The notes under the pieces are model-generated. The model was not told the DNA's origin, did not search any database, and was given only the letters and a program-made list of their open reading frames with translations. Both the position numbers and the translations under genes were made by a program. 64,000 bases of DNA from Cyrtodaria siliqua (lineage: Eukaryota > Mollusca > Bivalvia > Adapedonta > Hiatellidae), in the NCBI GenBank assembly GCA_037043455.1, contig JAWPHD010003281.1, forward strand, positions 62,001 to 126,000, read 5' to 3'. Each line of letters opens with the position of its first letter. The stretch's first letter is position 1. Of the stretch, positions 25,196 through 35,589 are shown one piece after another.

Positions 25196-26262
25196 AAAGA
25201 AAATTTAAAAAAAAAAGTGTCAAAAAAAGTTATGGGTGTTGTGCACCTATTTAATGACCGTCCCTCGTAGTGACCCCCAAAAACACATTTGTTTCGATTT
25301 ACAGTTGTGTTTACTATTTCCGCCATACTGTCGTTTTGCATCTAAATGTATTTCCCGTGGTATTCTCGCGCGTAGTAAAGGTATTTGTAGACAGGCATTC
25401 ATATCACCTCATCCAATAATTACACAATCAAACGATGGCAAGCTGTATGGAGGGATGGAATGAACTATTTTTCGAGCAAAATTTTGACTTCACATTTAAA
25501 TAAAAAGATTTGGATGTTGTTCAGAGAATTTCGAGTGCTAAAAGGAAACGTAGGTCGTAATTTTGAAACTGTCTGAATTTTGCGGGCAATATTTATCGAT
25601 ACAACGGTCACAATCACATGACACTTGACCTGAATAATAACAAATGTCGAAAGTCTAATATTTGTTAAGTTTATAAGAACATTTTAATAGGATTAGGGGG
25701 ATTAATTTGGGGAGTATAGAATCATCGGCAGTAATCGAATCATTTTCTGTTTAAAAATCAATTTTCTCAGCTCATGTATTTTAGATTCTTTTAAAAATGT
25801 CAAGACTTGAAGATATATAAGCATATATTTATGCAGCGGTGAAAAGAGTTTGTGCATTTTTCCATGTACAATATATCACTAAGTACAACACGTCTCAGAA
25901 AAAAAAGTATTCTTTACTACCCCAAATGAACTGTTTGCTTTTTTTTAACGAAAAAAATTATACTATCACATTAAATTGATATATTATACCTCATTTGTAT
26001 ATTCCACTCTTTGTTTAATGTGACGTCATCCGGTCCATAAAGTTGCATATTGACCGGGCGCCCGGTCTGATAGCTATATTAACGGACGTGTGAAAAAAAC
26101 GACGTCAAAATAAATCATATAAAACGTATTGATTTAATTTGTTGGTCAGATTCGGTATAATATAACAAACAATAGCTGTCGGAGAACAGCGCAGCTCGAC
26201 TATTCGATTTTTCAGAGAGTAATAAATTATATTGCTAGTATATAACATCAGAAAACAAGGCT
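25196..26262. other. Intergenic sequence
   Basis: No supported gene. 26030-26065 has GGTCCATAAAGTTGCATATTGACCGGGCGCCCGGTC, a short palindromic GC core related to the inverted repeat at 27309-27424. Confidence 0.4.
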
Positions 26263-26580
26263 AAATCAATGTGGGGTGGGGTTTGGGGCGCAACATAGCT
26301 ATGTGTAATGTGTAAGAATTGATCAAAACTACAGAGAAATATGTAAACAAAATATATAAAAAAAATCAAGTTTTGAGTGGGGTGGGGGGTGGGGTTTGGG
26401 GAGAGGTGGGGTGGGTGGTGGGGGTAGTGGGGGTGGTGAGGGCAATATATATGTGTAAGAAGCTATGTAAGAATTCACCAAAACAACACAAAAATATGTA
26501 AAACAAAAAAAGAAAAGGTTGTGGAAGGGTGGGGGGGGGGGGGGGGGAGTGTGGGCTTGGGGTGAGGAGGGAGCCCATGC
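26263..26580 (+). repeat. Duplicated segment with G-rich tracts
   Basis: Two copies of a GTAAGAATT(G/C)A...AAAATATGTAAA(A)C segment (about 26310 and 26465), each followed by a G-rich run: 26376-26442 (GGGGTGGGGGGTGGGGTTTGGGG and on) and 26529-26572 (G17 and following). Each has at least four runs of three or more G, so could form G-quadruplexes. The predicted poly-Pro/Gly open frames are spurious. Confidence 0.75.
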
Positions 26581-26664
26581 CCTACTATGAGTGAAGTATG
26601 AATAAGATGCATAATGCTATAAGAAATCCCAAACCAAATTTATAGATATATACATGCTTACATG

Positions 26665-27250
26665 CAAACCTAGATCTGCCTTTATTGCACATTTTATGGG
26701 CCATCACTATTTGGGTTCCATGGGAGCCCAGAATTTGCAGAAGACAAAATTATTTACCCAACCCTTTACAACATACTATAAGGAAACCAATTCAAAAATT
26801 TAGTTCAGCTAGGACAAGAAATGCAAGAGATATAGATCTGTAAACACAGCTTACACGCACAATTTGATGTGAAACAGACACATTTTAAGGGCTATCAGAA
26901 TTTGGGTTCCATGGGAGCCCAGGGGTTACAGGAACCACAATTACTTAAGCAGCCCTTAAGATAATGCTATAAGGAAGCTAAAGGCCAAATATGATTGTGC
27001 TAGGGTAAGAATTGTAAGAGATATAGACTTGTAAACACAGCTTACACGCACAATTTGATGTAAAATGGGACACATTTTATGGGCTATCATAATTTGGGTT
27101 CCATGGGAGCCCATGGGTTACAGGAACCAAAATTGCTTAAGCAGCCCTTAAGGTAATGATATAAGGAAGCCCATGGCCAAATTTGATTGTGCTAGGATAA
27201 GAAATGTAAGAGATATAGACTTGTAAACACAGCTTACACGCAAACCTTGA
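26665..27250. repeat. About 191-bp tandem repeat, 3 units
   Basis: TTTGGGTTCCATGGGAGCCC recurs at about 26711, 26902 and 27094 (spacing 191-192 bp), followed by CTTAAGCAGCCCTTAAG and GTAAGAGATATAGACTTGTA. A fourth partial unit ends at about 27250. Confidence 0.88.
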
Positions 27251-27308
27251 TGTGGGACGCCGACCCCTGGGTGATTACATAAGCTCTCTTATTCTTCGAA
27301 TAGTCGAG

Positions 27309-27424
27309 CTAATAATGTATGGTGCTTCGGTCCATATGAAGCTTCGCTTCGGTCCATATAACATTCTAGGTCTGTCTGCCCAGTCCATAAACTTGCATAT
27401 GGACCTCAGCACCATACATTATCT
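27309..27424. repeat. Inverted repeat (imperfect palindrome)
   Basis: The left arm has AATAATGTATGGTGCT...GGTCCATATG. The right arm has CATATGGACCTCAGCACCAT plus ACATTAT. A short spacer repeats CTTCGGTCCATAT. Could extrude as a hairpin or mark a tiny MITE. Confidence 0.65.
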
Positions 27425-27429
27425 GTTAA

Positions 27430-29270
27430 ATATAGATATTTACCGGTAAAATAAATGGTTTATTGCCAAGGCCAAGGTACAAGGAAGAGAAATCTAAAAA
27501 CTCAAAACGTACATACCACATTGGCTATCCAGCCAAATTAATAGTAAAAAAGAATGTGGTAGGTAGCAGATGAATTCCGAGACTGGTTACAAGTCATGAA
27601 CTTATCTAGGATTGTAAACTCCCCACCAAATTCGGTTCAATCTGAACCGTTCCCAGTCAAATTCAGCACTGTAACCAAACAAGGCCCCATCATAGCCAGG
27701 AATCCCGTTTAATGTGCTTACAAACAATGTGCATATGGACACTGATGACAACTCTGAATCAGGCAACTCCACTGGCTTCAATGACTCGGACACTAAAAGT
27801 GATGACCTATATAGCCAAACCATGCACGATTATGTGACACGTAGTGAACGGCATCTATCTCCGCCCGAGAATACACACACACACGTGTCCTAGTTTTAGC
27901 AAGGTTAGTCAACACGCGGCGCCTATGAATATAGCAGGTGCGATTATATAAGTTCGAAATGTCTTGACTACCTTATCCTTTCCTGCTACACAAGAATGTT
28001 GTCATTATTAAATCGTAAATGTTGTTGTCACTTTTATAAGTTTTGTAACTACGTGTGTTGCTTTCCTTTTATCCAGGTCAGACCATTCGCAACATATCGA
28101 TCATGACCTGATTGGCCGAGTGATCGCGAATGGGGTCAAGTATAAATATATTTGAAAGCGATCTATTGTCTGTTTCAAAACATAAACTAATCCTAGGTCA
28201 AAGTAATGTCTAAAGCAATTACTTTATAAATAAAAGAACCAATAATTCTTAATGGGCACTACGCCCCACTAACACCCCTCCACCCCCACCCCACAGTAAC
28301 AAACTAATAACAGCTCATTTGTGAATATCATGTCATGCAAGGATTTATCCATAAAATGATGGATAATCCTTGCATCATGTAAAATACTAAAAAAACTATA
28401 TGCATTTGTGTCACTGTTGTAATTTGAGTCATTAATGTATTGTTCTGTTCTGGTAGGGACAAAAGTCAAAAATAAGTTACCTTTTTAAAGTTTTGCACTT
28501 CTGGGAATACAATGAAATTAGGTAAATATTGGTGCAAAAAAAACTATTAAATAATGCACACGGTTAGAGGACAATAGGCCTAATTTCAGATTTATTTCTA
28601 TCGTATAGCTAAAAGGGCAAATCTTAATCAGGAACGAAATAGACATTTGCCTTTCATTTTAAATTTAGATGCTTAACCAAAATAATAGGCTAAATAAAAC
28701 TATACTTGAGTTTACTGTAACCCGACCGACCCTCTGAAAACATCCCTCTGAAAAAATAATTATGTTCACGCGATCACGGCCGACTCATTTACTCATTGTC
28801 CTGCTGTTGGAACTGACCCTCTTCCGGACTTGCGAAAAATAAATTAGACTTTGCAATAATTGCAAGTGATTGGGAAAAGAGCCAGTTGTTGCCAGGCCTT
28901 TTGGGAAACAATGAAACATACACAATTTCATATTGTTATCTATTGCAGTTTTTAAAATACCACATTTTCCCATTCATCAAAGCTCATCGCCACCTTAAAT
29001 GTAACTTCGCCAAAAAATAAATAAAAAAATAAAATAAAATGCCTACCTACCTACCCTATTTTTTCAGGAATGTTACAGTAAACACAGGTATAATTTAATT
29101 CTATGCCCAGCCCTAACCCACCCTCCTATCCCGCTAATGTACTAATACTTACAAATATTGACTTAAAATCAAGACGATAGCTCCTCTCCCTCGCGTGAGA
29201 GGAAATGATCCCTCAGTTTTACTGTATGAACCACTGACCACACACAGCCATAATATGTAATATAAAAATC
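27430..29270. other. Intergenic sequence
   Basis: No gene recognised. Open frames at 27602-27823, 28269-28469 and 28785-28973 show no domain. 28015-28160 is AT-rich with GTTGTTGTCACTTTTATAAG text of unknown repeat type. Confidence 0.4.
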
Positions 29271-29271
29271 G

Positions 29272-29690
29272 TAAACATCCCTTACCAAATGAAAAGGTTT
29301 GCTGCAAGGTTGTTGCAAGGTCGCAGCGAACAATTTTGTTCGCCGATGTTCGCCACTAGCGGTGATGTTCCCGCAAACACCATGGTAATCTTTGGCGAAT
29401 TTGCCGCAAACTCGCTAAAAAGTTATACATTCGCCAGAAGTTCGCCAGAAACATTTATTTATTTGGAACGTTCGCCATAACATCACCACAAACTTACTTG
29501 CATTGTTTTTGTTCGCCACAACATTTCGACAAACTTTACCATTCCGATTTCCTTTTTTACTGCACGCCGTAACATCGCCACAAACTTTTCCATTCAGATT
29601 TGCCGTTGCTTTATTCGCCATAAGATCACGACAAACTTTTCCATTCTGAATATTGTGATGTTGAATTGATGTATTGTAACATATCTGCAA
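29272..29690 (+). repeat. TCGCC-rich repeat beginning ACATCCCTTACCAAA
   Basis: Starts with AAACATCCCTTACCAAATG and is filled with variations of TTCGCC, GCCGCAAAC and ACATCACGACAAACTTTTCC. The reverse of the same opening (TTTTTGGTAAGGGATGTC) ends a similar GCCGCAA-rich stretch at 33673-33690. The two are inverted copies of one repeat family. Open frames are spurious. Confidence 0.65.
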
Positions 29691-29937
29691 TAAAATATTA
29701 TTAAACTAAACTAAACATAAGATCACGACAAACTTTTCCATTCTGATCTGCTTTATCTCCGTTCGCCAAAACTTCATCACAAAGCTTAAACTTTATACAG
29801 ATTTTGATATTTCTTCTATGTTACTTAATTATTACTCAAGTAAAATGTACTCAAGAAAACTGTGAATTTTATGTCAAAGGACCACTTGAACAAGTTATTT
29901 TGCTAAGTATAACATTTTTAGTGGAACCTTACTTTTT

Positions 29938-30212
29938 CAGTCGGTAGCGCGGCGGATTTGTAACCGGAGGCCCCGGGTACAATCATGCATGGTGCCACTG
30001 AGTTTCGTCGGTGTGTTCTTGGGCAAGACACTTTCCCTTAGCCTTGTCCATCGGTCTATCCTCCGAGCACGTTAAAGAACCATAGGAATCTATTCGATAT
30101 AAGAGTAGGGCACGGTTCCCGGATTCCTATATATCCTTCCCCTCTCTCTGGGGCGGCTCTAAATAACCTATACTGTGTTGATGAGCCGTTAAACAACATT
30201 CAATTCAATTAT
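29938..30212 (+). mobile_element. tRNA-derived SINE
   Basis: A 5' tRNA-like head (CAGTCGGTAGCGCGGCGGAT, then GGGTACAATC as box B-like), a central segment with TTCTTGGGCAAGACACTTTC, which resembles the conserved cores seen in several metazoan SINE superfamilies, and a 3' part ending GAGCCGTTAAACAACATTCA with a short ATTCA-type repeat. Part of the 3' half recurs inverted at 20741. Family name not assigned. Confidence 0.7.
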
Positions 30213-31084
30213 TTTTTTCAGAAAAAGCCAAAATATGTATTATTGTGTTGCAAAAACATTTTTAAATACCAAACATCATGTAACTCCAACATTTAAAACC
30301 AGAACAATTAAAATTGTGTCCCAAGTGCAAAATGATATCAATATCATGACCATGATGACAAGTCAATTTAACAGTTTAAGTCATTGTGAATTATTATATA
30401 GGAACTATCTACAAATTTAACAAATATAAAATCTACTTTGAAATTTAAGCACACATACTTTAAATGACATGTATTTAAAAGTAAAAAAAATGACAAAGAT
30501 AATTAATGCTTAATATCAGAATAATATAATATAAGTGTACAGTCATCATAGAAACACAATTTATCATTGATTGGGGGAAAAGCTGGATAATCTTGCTGAG
30601 TGGGTCAGTTAATTATTATTATTACCAGGTAGTATGCAATTTCCTTTGATCTGATGCAGTATCATGCAGTATCCTGCAGAGATTATTCTATTACAAACAC
30701 ATGTGTCCAAGAAACTGTGGTATTTTTGCATAAATAACCATTATCATGTGTCTATATAGGCAATGGTGTACTATTTTTCAATGAAATTGTAACAATTTAA
30801 AACAATGAATTTGAATGAGTTTATTTGAGTGAATATTCTGAAGAGGATGTTCCACACCTGTATATTGTAAGTATGTAACTGTTTTATTTTTGTATGTCGG
30901 AAAATAGCAAGTTTTGCATTTTTAATCTGGTTAGGTAACAGTCGCCTGGAACTTTCGGAATCCGCCCCAGACCATCATCAGACCCATAACCTTACCTCCA
31001 TTGGTAAATGTTTATATTTATGTTTGTGGGTTTGTCCTAAGGGTCTGGTGCTGATTCTAATTTAAGATATCCAGGCACCAAGTG
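30213..31084. other. Intergenic AT-rich sequence
   Basis: No gene, array or repeat end recognised; 61-codon open frame at 30235-30420 has no domain. Confidence 0.4.
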
Positions 31085-32300
31085 CCTATTGGACTGCTAG
31101 AGTTAGGATGAAGTTCAACATTTCCATGAAAATGGGAGTAATGCAGAAATGACAGCGCTCGACATTTCCATAAACATGAGACTAATGCAGAAATGACTGT
31201 GGTCGACATCTCTATGAAAATGAGAGTAATGCAGGAATAACAGTGCTCGACATCTCTGTAAAAGTGAGATAATGCCCAATGACAGCGCTTGACATCTCCA
31301 TAAAAATGGGAGTGATGCAGAAATGACAGCGCTCGACATCTCTGTGAAAATGAGAGTAATGCAGAAATGACTGGGCTCGACATCGCCATGATAATGGGAG
31401 TAATGCAGAAATGACAGCGCTCGACATCTCCATGAAAATGAGAGTAATGCAGAAATGACACTCACAGCGCTCGACATCTCCATGAAAATGACAGCACTCG
31501 ACATCTCCATGAAAATGAGAGTAATGCAGAAATCACAGCGGTCGACATCTCCATAAAATAGGAGTAATTAATGCAAAAATGACACCACTCGACATCTCCA
31601 TGAAAATGAGAGAAATGCAGAAATGACAGCGGTCGACATCTCCATAATTATGGGATTAATGCAGGAATGGCAGCGCTCGACATCTCCATGAAAATGAGAG
31701 TAATGCAGGAATGACAGCGGTCGATATCTCCATAAAATGGGAGTAATGCAGAAATGACAGCAGTCAACATCTCCATGAAAATGAGAGTAATGCAATAAGG
31801 ACAGCGGTCGACATCTCCATAAAATGGGAGTAAGGCAGACATGACAGTGGTCGACATCTCCATAAAATGGGAGTAATGCATGAATGACTGCGGTCGACAT
31901 CTCCATGAAAATGTGAGTAATGCAGAAATGACAGCGGTCGACACTTCCATAAAATGTGAGTAATGCAGAAATGACAGCGGTCGAAATCTCCATGAAAATG
32001 GGAGTAATGCAGAAATGACAGTGGCCGACATCTCCATAAAATGTGAGTAATGCAGAAATGACGGCGGTAGACATCTCCAAAAAATGTGAGTAATGCAGAA
32101 TTGACAGCGGTCGACATCTCCATAAAATTTGAGTAATGCAGAAATGACAGCGGTCGACATCTCCATACTATGTGAGTAACGCAGAAATGACAGCGCTCGA
32201 CATCTCCATAAAATGTGAGTAATGCAGAAATGACAGCGCTCGACATCTCCATAAAATGGGAGTAATGTGGAGAGTAAGAGACAACACTTGACATTTCCAT
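31085..32300. repeat. 43-46 bp satellite, about 27 units
   Basis: Units carry GACAGCGGTCGACATCTCCAT plus AAAATG(G/T)GAGTAATGCAGAAAT. Neighbouring GTCGAC sites are 43 bp apart in one unit type and 45 bp in the ATGAAAATG type. Two halves differ by a GGTCGAC versus GCTCGAC variant. Because the period is not a multiple of 3, overlapping open frames in all three minus-strand frames (up to 187 codons) appear; they are not genes. Confidence 0.95.
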
Positions 32301-32505
32301 GTACATGAGGATTTGCTTTTTACACAAGTCAGGATAGGATTTTTTATTTTATTGCTTTGTCAACTTTGTAAGTTAGAGATTAGAAGTTGAATTTACAGTA
32401 TTTATTTTGTATAATATTCATCTCAATTTAATGATAAGATCATATTTATTTTAGTCAATTTTGTTCAAAATGAATAATGACAACAATTATTCCAACTTGT
32501 TATAG

Positions 32506-33229
32506 GGTGCCGTGTGTAACAGAACTATTTAGCTCAAAAACATGTTGTTTTTTCACTGTTTAACATAATGGACTGCACCATATTTTTATAAATCGACATG
32601 ATGTAAATAAATTGACACTTATTTAAATAAATCCTCTTGATTTAAAGTATATCCTTAAGATTTAAAATACATCCTCAGGATTAAAATATATCCATACAAT
32701 TTAAATCTGTAGAATATATGTAATTATATTAAGCATATAATTTATATGCTTAATATTTACATATATTCTAATGATTTTTAAGGTAAATGTGCAACATTTA
32801 CTTATAACGATTTAGTCCCCGCCCACGCATAATTAAAATATTTCTATTTATGCTCATAGAGGATTTGTTTAAATGGTGTTAATTTATTTAAATTGTGTTG
32901 ATTTATTTAATTATAGTGAATTATAGTGAATTTAATTAAACTGTTGCTCATTTATACTATAACGAAGGTCGATTTATTTAGATCACAAACGAATAATTAC
33001 ATCAAAACCATTTAGTTAAATCGTATGGATAAAATCATATATTTAAATCGCGAGGATATAATAATCTAAATCGTAAGGATACACTTTAAATCTTTAAATC
33101 GAGAGCTTTTATTTAGTGTCGATTTATTTAAATCGTTCCCATTTATTTAAATTTGGTGCAGTCCATGTTAAATAGCGAAAAAAAATGTTTTTGAGCTAAA
33201 TATATATATTTTTGTTAAAACGGCGCACC
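32506..33229. mobile_element. MITE, 724 bp, terminal inverted repeats, ATAG flank
   Basis: The left end GGTGCCGTGTGTAACAGAAC...TTTAGCTCAAAAACATG...TTTAACATAATGGACTGCACCA is matched in reverse by the right end ...TGGTGCAGTCCATGTTAAAT...TTGAGCTAAATA...GCGCACC. ATAG flanks both sides (32502-32505 and 33230-33233). The interior is AT-rich with recurring ATTTAAAT and carries no gene. Non-autonomous DNA transposon; superfamily not determined. Confidence 0.75.
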
Positions 33230-33239
33230 ATAGTTCCAT

Positions 33240-33691
33240 TTCATAATTTCAGTTCATTATTTATTTTGAAAAAAATTGCCGCGATGTGTTGGCGAATATT
33301 GCCGCAACTTTGCAGCGAACATCACCACAAGCATCGCCAGAACAGTGCAGAGAAACATTTTATGCAAATGAAGTTTGCTGCAAACATCGCCAAAACATCG
33401 CCAGAAGATTACAGCTAAAAGCGTTATGCAAATGAAGTTTGCTGCAAAGTTGCCGTACACTTTTACCATGCAAATGAGGTCTGCGGCAAAGTTGCGGTGA
33501 ACATCGCCAGAACATCACCAGAACCTCATTTGCATATTTGTTCGCTGCAACTTTGCCGCAGACCTCATTTGCATGATAAAAGTGTACCGCAACATCGCCG
33601 CAAACTTGTCTGCCGCAGCTTTGCATCAATGTTTGCCGCAGAGTTGTAGCAAATAGTCGCCAGAAGCCTAGATTTTTGGTAAGGGATGTCA
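33240..33691 (-). repeat. GCCGCAA-rich repeat with five ATGCAAAT octamers
   Basis: Inverted relative of 29272-29690, ending TTTTTGGTAAGGGATGTC. It is rich in CATCGCC, GCAAAGTTGC and GCCGCA. The octamer ATGCAAAT (either strand) occurs at 33362, 33426, 33468, 33528 and 33567. No gene; open frames are spurious. Confidence 0.65.
33455..33586. repeat. Long hairpin with octamer motifs in both arms
   Basis: The left arm 33455-33502 (GTACACTTTTACCATGCAAA ... GCGGTGAAC) is the reverse complement of the right arm 33540-33586 with only a few mismatches; the loop is about 37 bp. Each arm contains one ATGCAAAT site and TCTGCGGCAAAGTTGC. Confidence 0.8.
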
Positions 33692-33754
33692 TATGCTACG
33701 ATTTAATGACACATATCTGCAGTAACATATTATATTAAAGTAAACAATATAAAA

Positions 33755-33965
33755 ATTCGATACCTTGTCGTTGATTGTAAGCGTTTATAGTTTGATACGA
33801 TTCCAATTCTCCAAAAGTTCCATCAATCTGATTCATTGAAGAACATACAACTAACAGAAAAAGATGACAAAGGTCAATTTCTAAATGGCGAAATGTATAC
33901 TAAGGGAGGTAACTACACTAGAATAACTAGTTCACAAAAATACATATTACTAAGGGAGGTAACTG
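33755..33965 (+). repeat. Dispersed repeat, copy 2 (first copy at 14213-14420)
   Basis: Same ordered segments as 14213-14420, ending ACTAAGGGAGGTAACTACAC. A second CTAAGGGAGGTAACTGCACT follows at 33950. Confidence 0.65.
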
Positions 33966-34439
33966 CACTAACATATTAATTTATAGTATGAACATAATAT
34001 AATAGTACTAGCTGCATTTCAATGAGTTATGTTGTTGAATTGGGTTTAACGGTGCACGACACATCAACGTTATATGGAACCAACATGAATGACCGTTCAA
34101 GGCCACCCTCTCCATTTAAATCGAAGTATAAATATGCAGAATGGGCCTAGAACCATTTTCACCAGCAACATTGCAAAGTTGATGCAAATTCTATTGTAAA
34201 CATTTCATTCTTCGCTGGAGCCAATACCATTGTTTTCTGCTACCACTCAAGTAGCATCTGAAACAATACGGACCTTCAATAAGACCTTCAATGAACATGA
34301 TACAAATGCCAAAATGAACATGAATGTATTTGCAATATAACGTGACATTTCCATTTATAGTATACGTACATATTTAAATAAAACGTTTAAACTGCTAGAA
34401 CGAATATTAGACTGTTCCATTGGTCGAATTTGTTTCATT

Positions 34440-35127
34440 ACAATACATTTAAAATATCACCCATTTCTACGACGCATATAAAGTCCCTTTATAACGCTTG
34501 CAAAACACAACGTCCAACCTGTTACCATCACCGCGTGCACGTCGCTGACTGGGCACTGCTGACGTTCAGGATACCGAGGACTTGAGAACTTGTCACTCTC
34601 AGGGACTGGGTAGATTGAACGTCGGTAGACCGAGAGTGAGGGTGTCTCCTGCGTCCCCTCACAGCACACATCATCTGATGTCTCCAGATCCCTGAAGTTG
34701 GAACAGGTCCGCAGGCTGAAGCTGAAACAGACCGGAGCGCAACCATAACCCCGGTCATCATATTGAAGCGGAAGCTACAGAAGACCTCGGGCGGTGTGTG
34801 CGGCGCAGGGGTCATACTGGGATGGGTGTGGCCCGAAACTGAGAACCCGACCTTGTAGCGGATGTAGGACAACCACCTTAGCGGCTGTAAGCACCTCGAC
34901 CTGACCACTTCACCGCCACAGCGAAACTACTTAGAACAGCAGCGACACGTCATCAACATATCTACAAGAGAACTGACTACACCACACAGCAGCACCAGAT
35001 CAACCTTACACACTCATCTAGATCATCGTACAGGCTCTATTGTACCCATACGGCGAGGAGATACTCTGGAAGGCTTAACCTGAAAGGGCTCGCGTCGTTA
35101 GTTGGTGGTGGGACGTTAAACCTCAGA

Positions 35128-35130
<3 letters not shown>
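34440..35130. repeat. GC-richer dispersed repeat ending in (CA)n
   Basis: A GC-richer island in AT-rich surroundings, ending GGTGGTGGGACGTTAAACCT just before the CA run. This ending is common to retroposed invertebrate repeats with microsatellite tails. Two minus-strand open frames (34457-34669, 34528-34908) show no domain and overlap each other, so no gene is called. Confidence 0.45.

Positions 35131-35176
<46 letters not shown>
35131..35176. repeat. (AC)23 microsatellite
   Basis: Uninterrupted AC dinucleotide run. Confidence 0.98.
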
Positions 35177-35180
<4 letters not shown>

Positions 35181-35589
35181 AAACACAACGGCATGTGTTC
35201 TTTCATATTATTAATAAATATATGTTGAACCAATAATTATGTTATTTAGGCTACTCGTGCGTTAAGATGTTTTGAAAAAACAATATCCGTTATCGTCAGA
35301 TATTGACATGATACCGCGACATATTGTTGTTTGTTTTTATTTGTTGTTGTTGTTGTTTTTTGTGTGTATGTGTTTTTTTTTAGTATGAGATATTTGGTGA
35401 CAATGCAGAAGTTTCGGAAAATAATCTATTTGTAGGAAATAGTTTTTTCCCTGAAATTTCTCCTGTTCCTCAAGAAATCTGATATTCGTTTTCCGAGGCA
35501 GTAAAAATAAAATACATTCCAATATGCATTTTCGTCATATACATGAACTAGGATCCGGCATTTTAAGCTTAATTAATGTAAATGTTTGA
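35177..35589. other. Sequence left of the Polinton-type element
   Basis: AT-rich with T-rich and GTT-rich low complexity (35330-35380). No terminal inverted repeat of the element could be recognised here; the polymerase coding homology begins abruptly at about 35590. Confidence 0.4.

Noticed and set aside
26319..26578. Gly/Val- and Pro-rich open frames
   Set aside because: Direct translation of the G-rich tracts.
31057..32327. Minus-strand open frames of up to 187 codons
   Set aside because: Three overlapping frames of one 43-46 bp tandem array.
34457..34908. Overlapping minus-strand open frames in a GC-rich island
   Set aside because: No domain, mutually overlapping frames, and the segment ends like a retroposed repeat with a CA tail.
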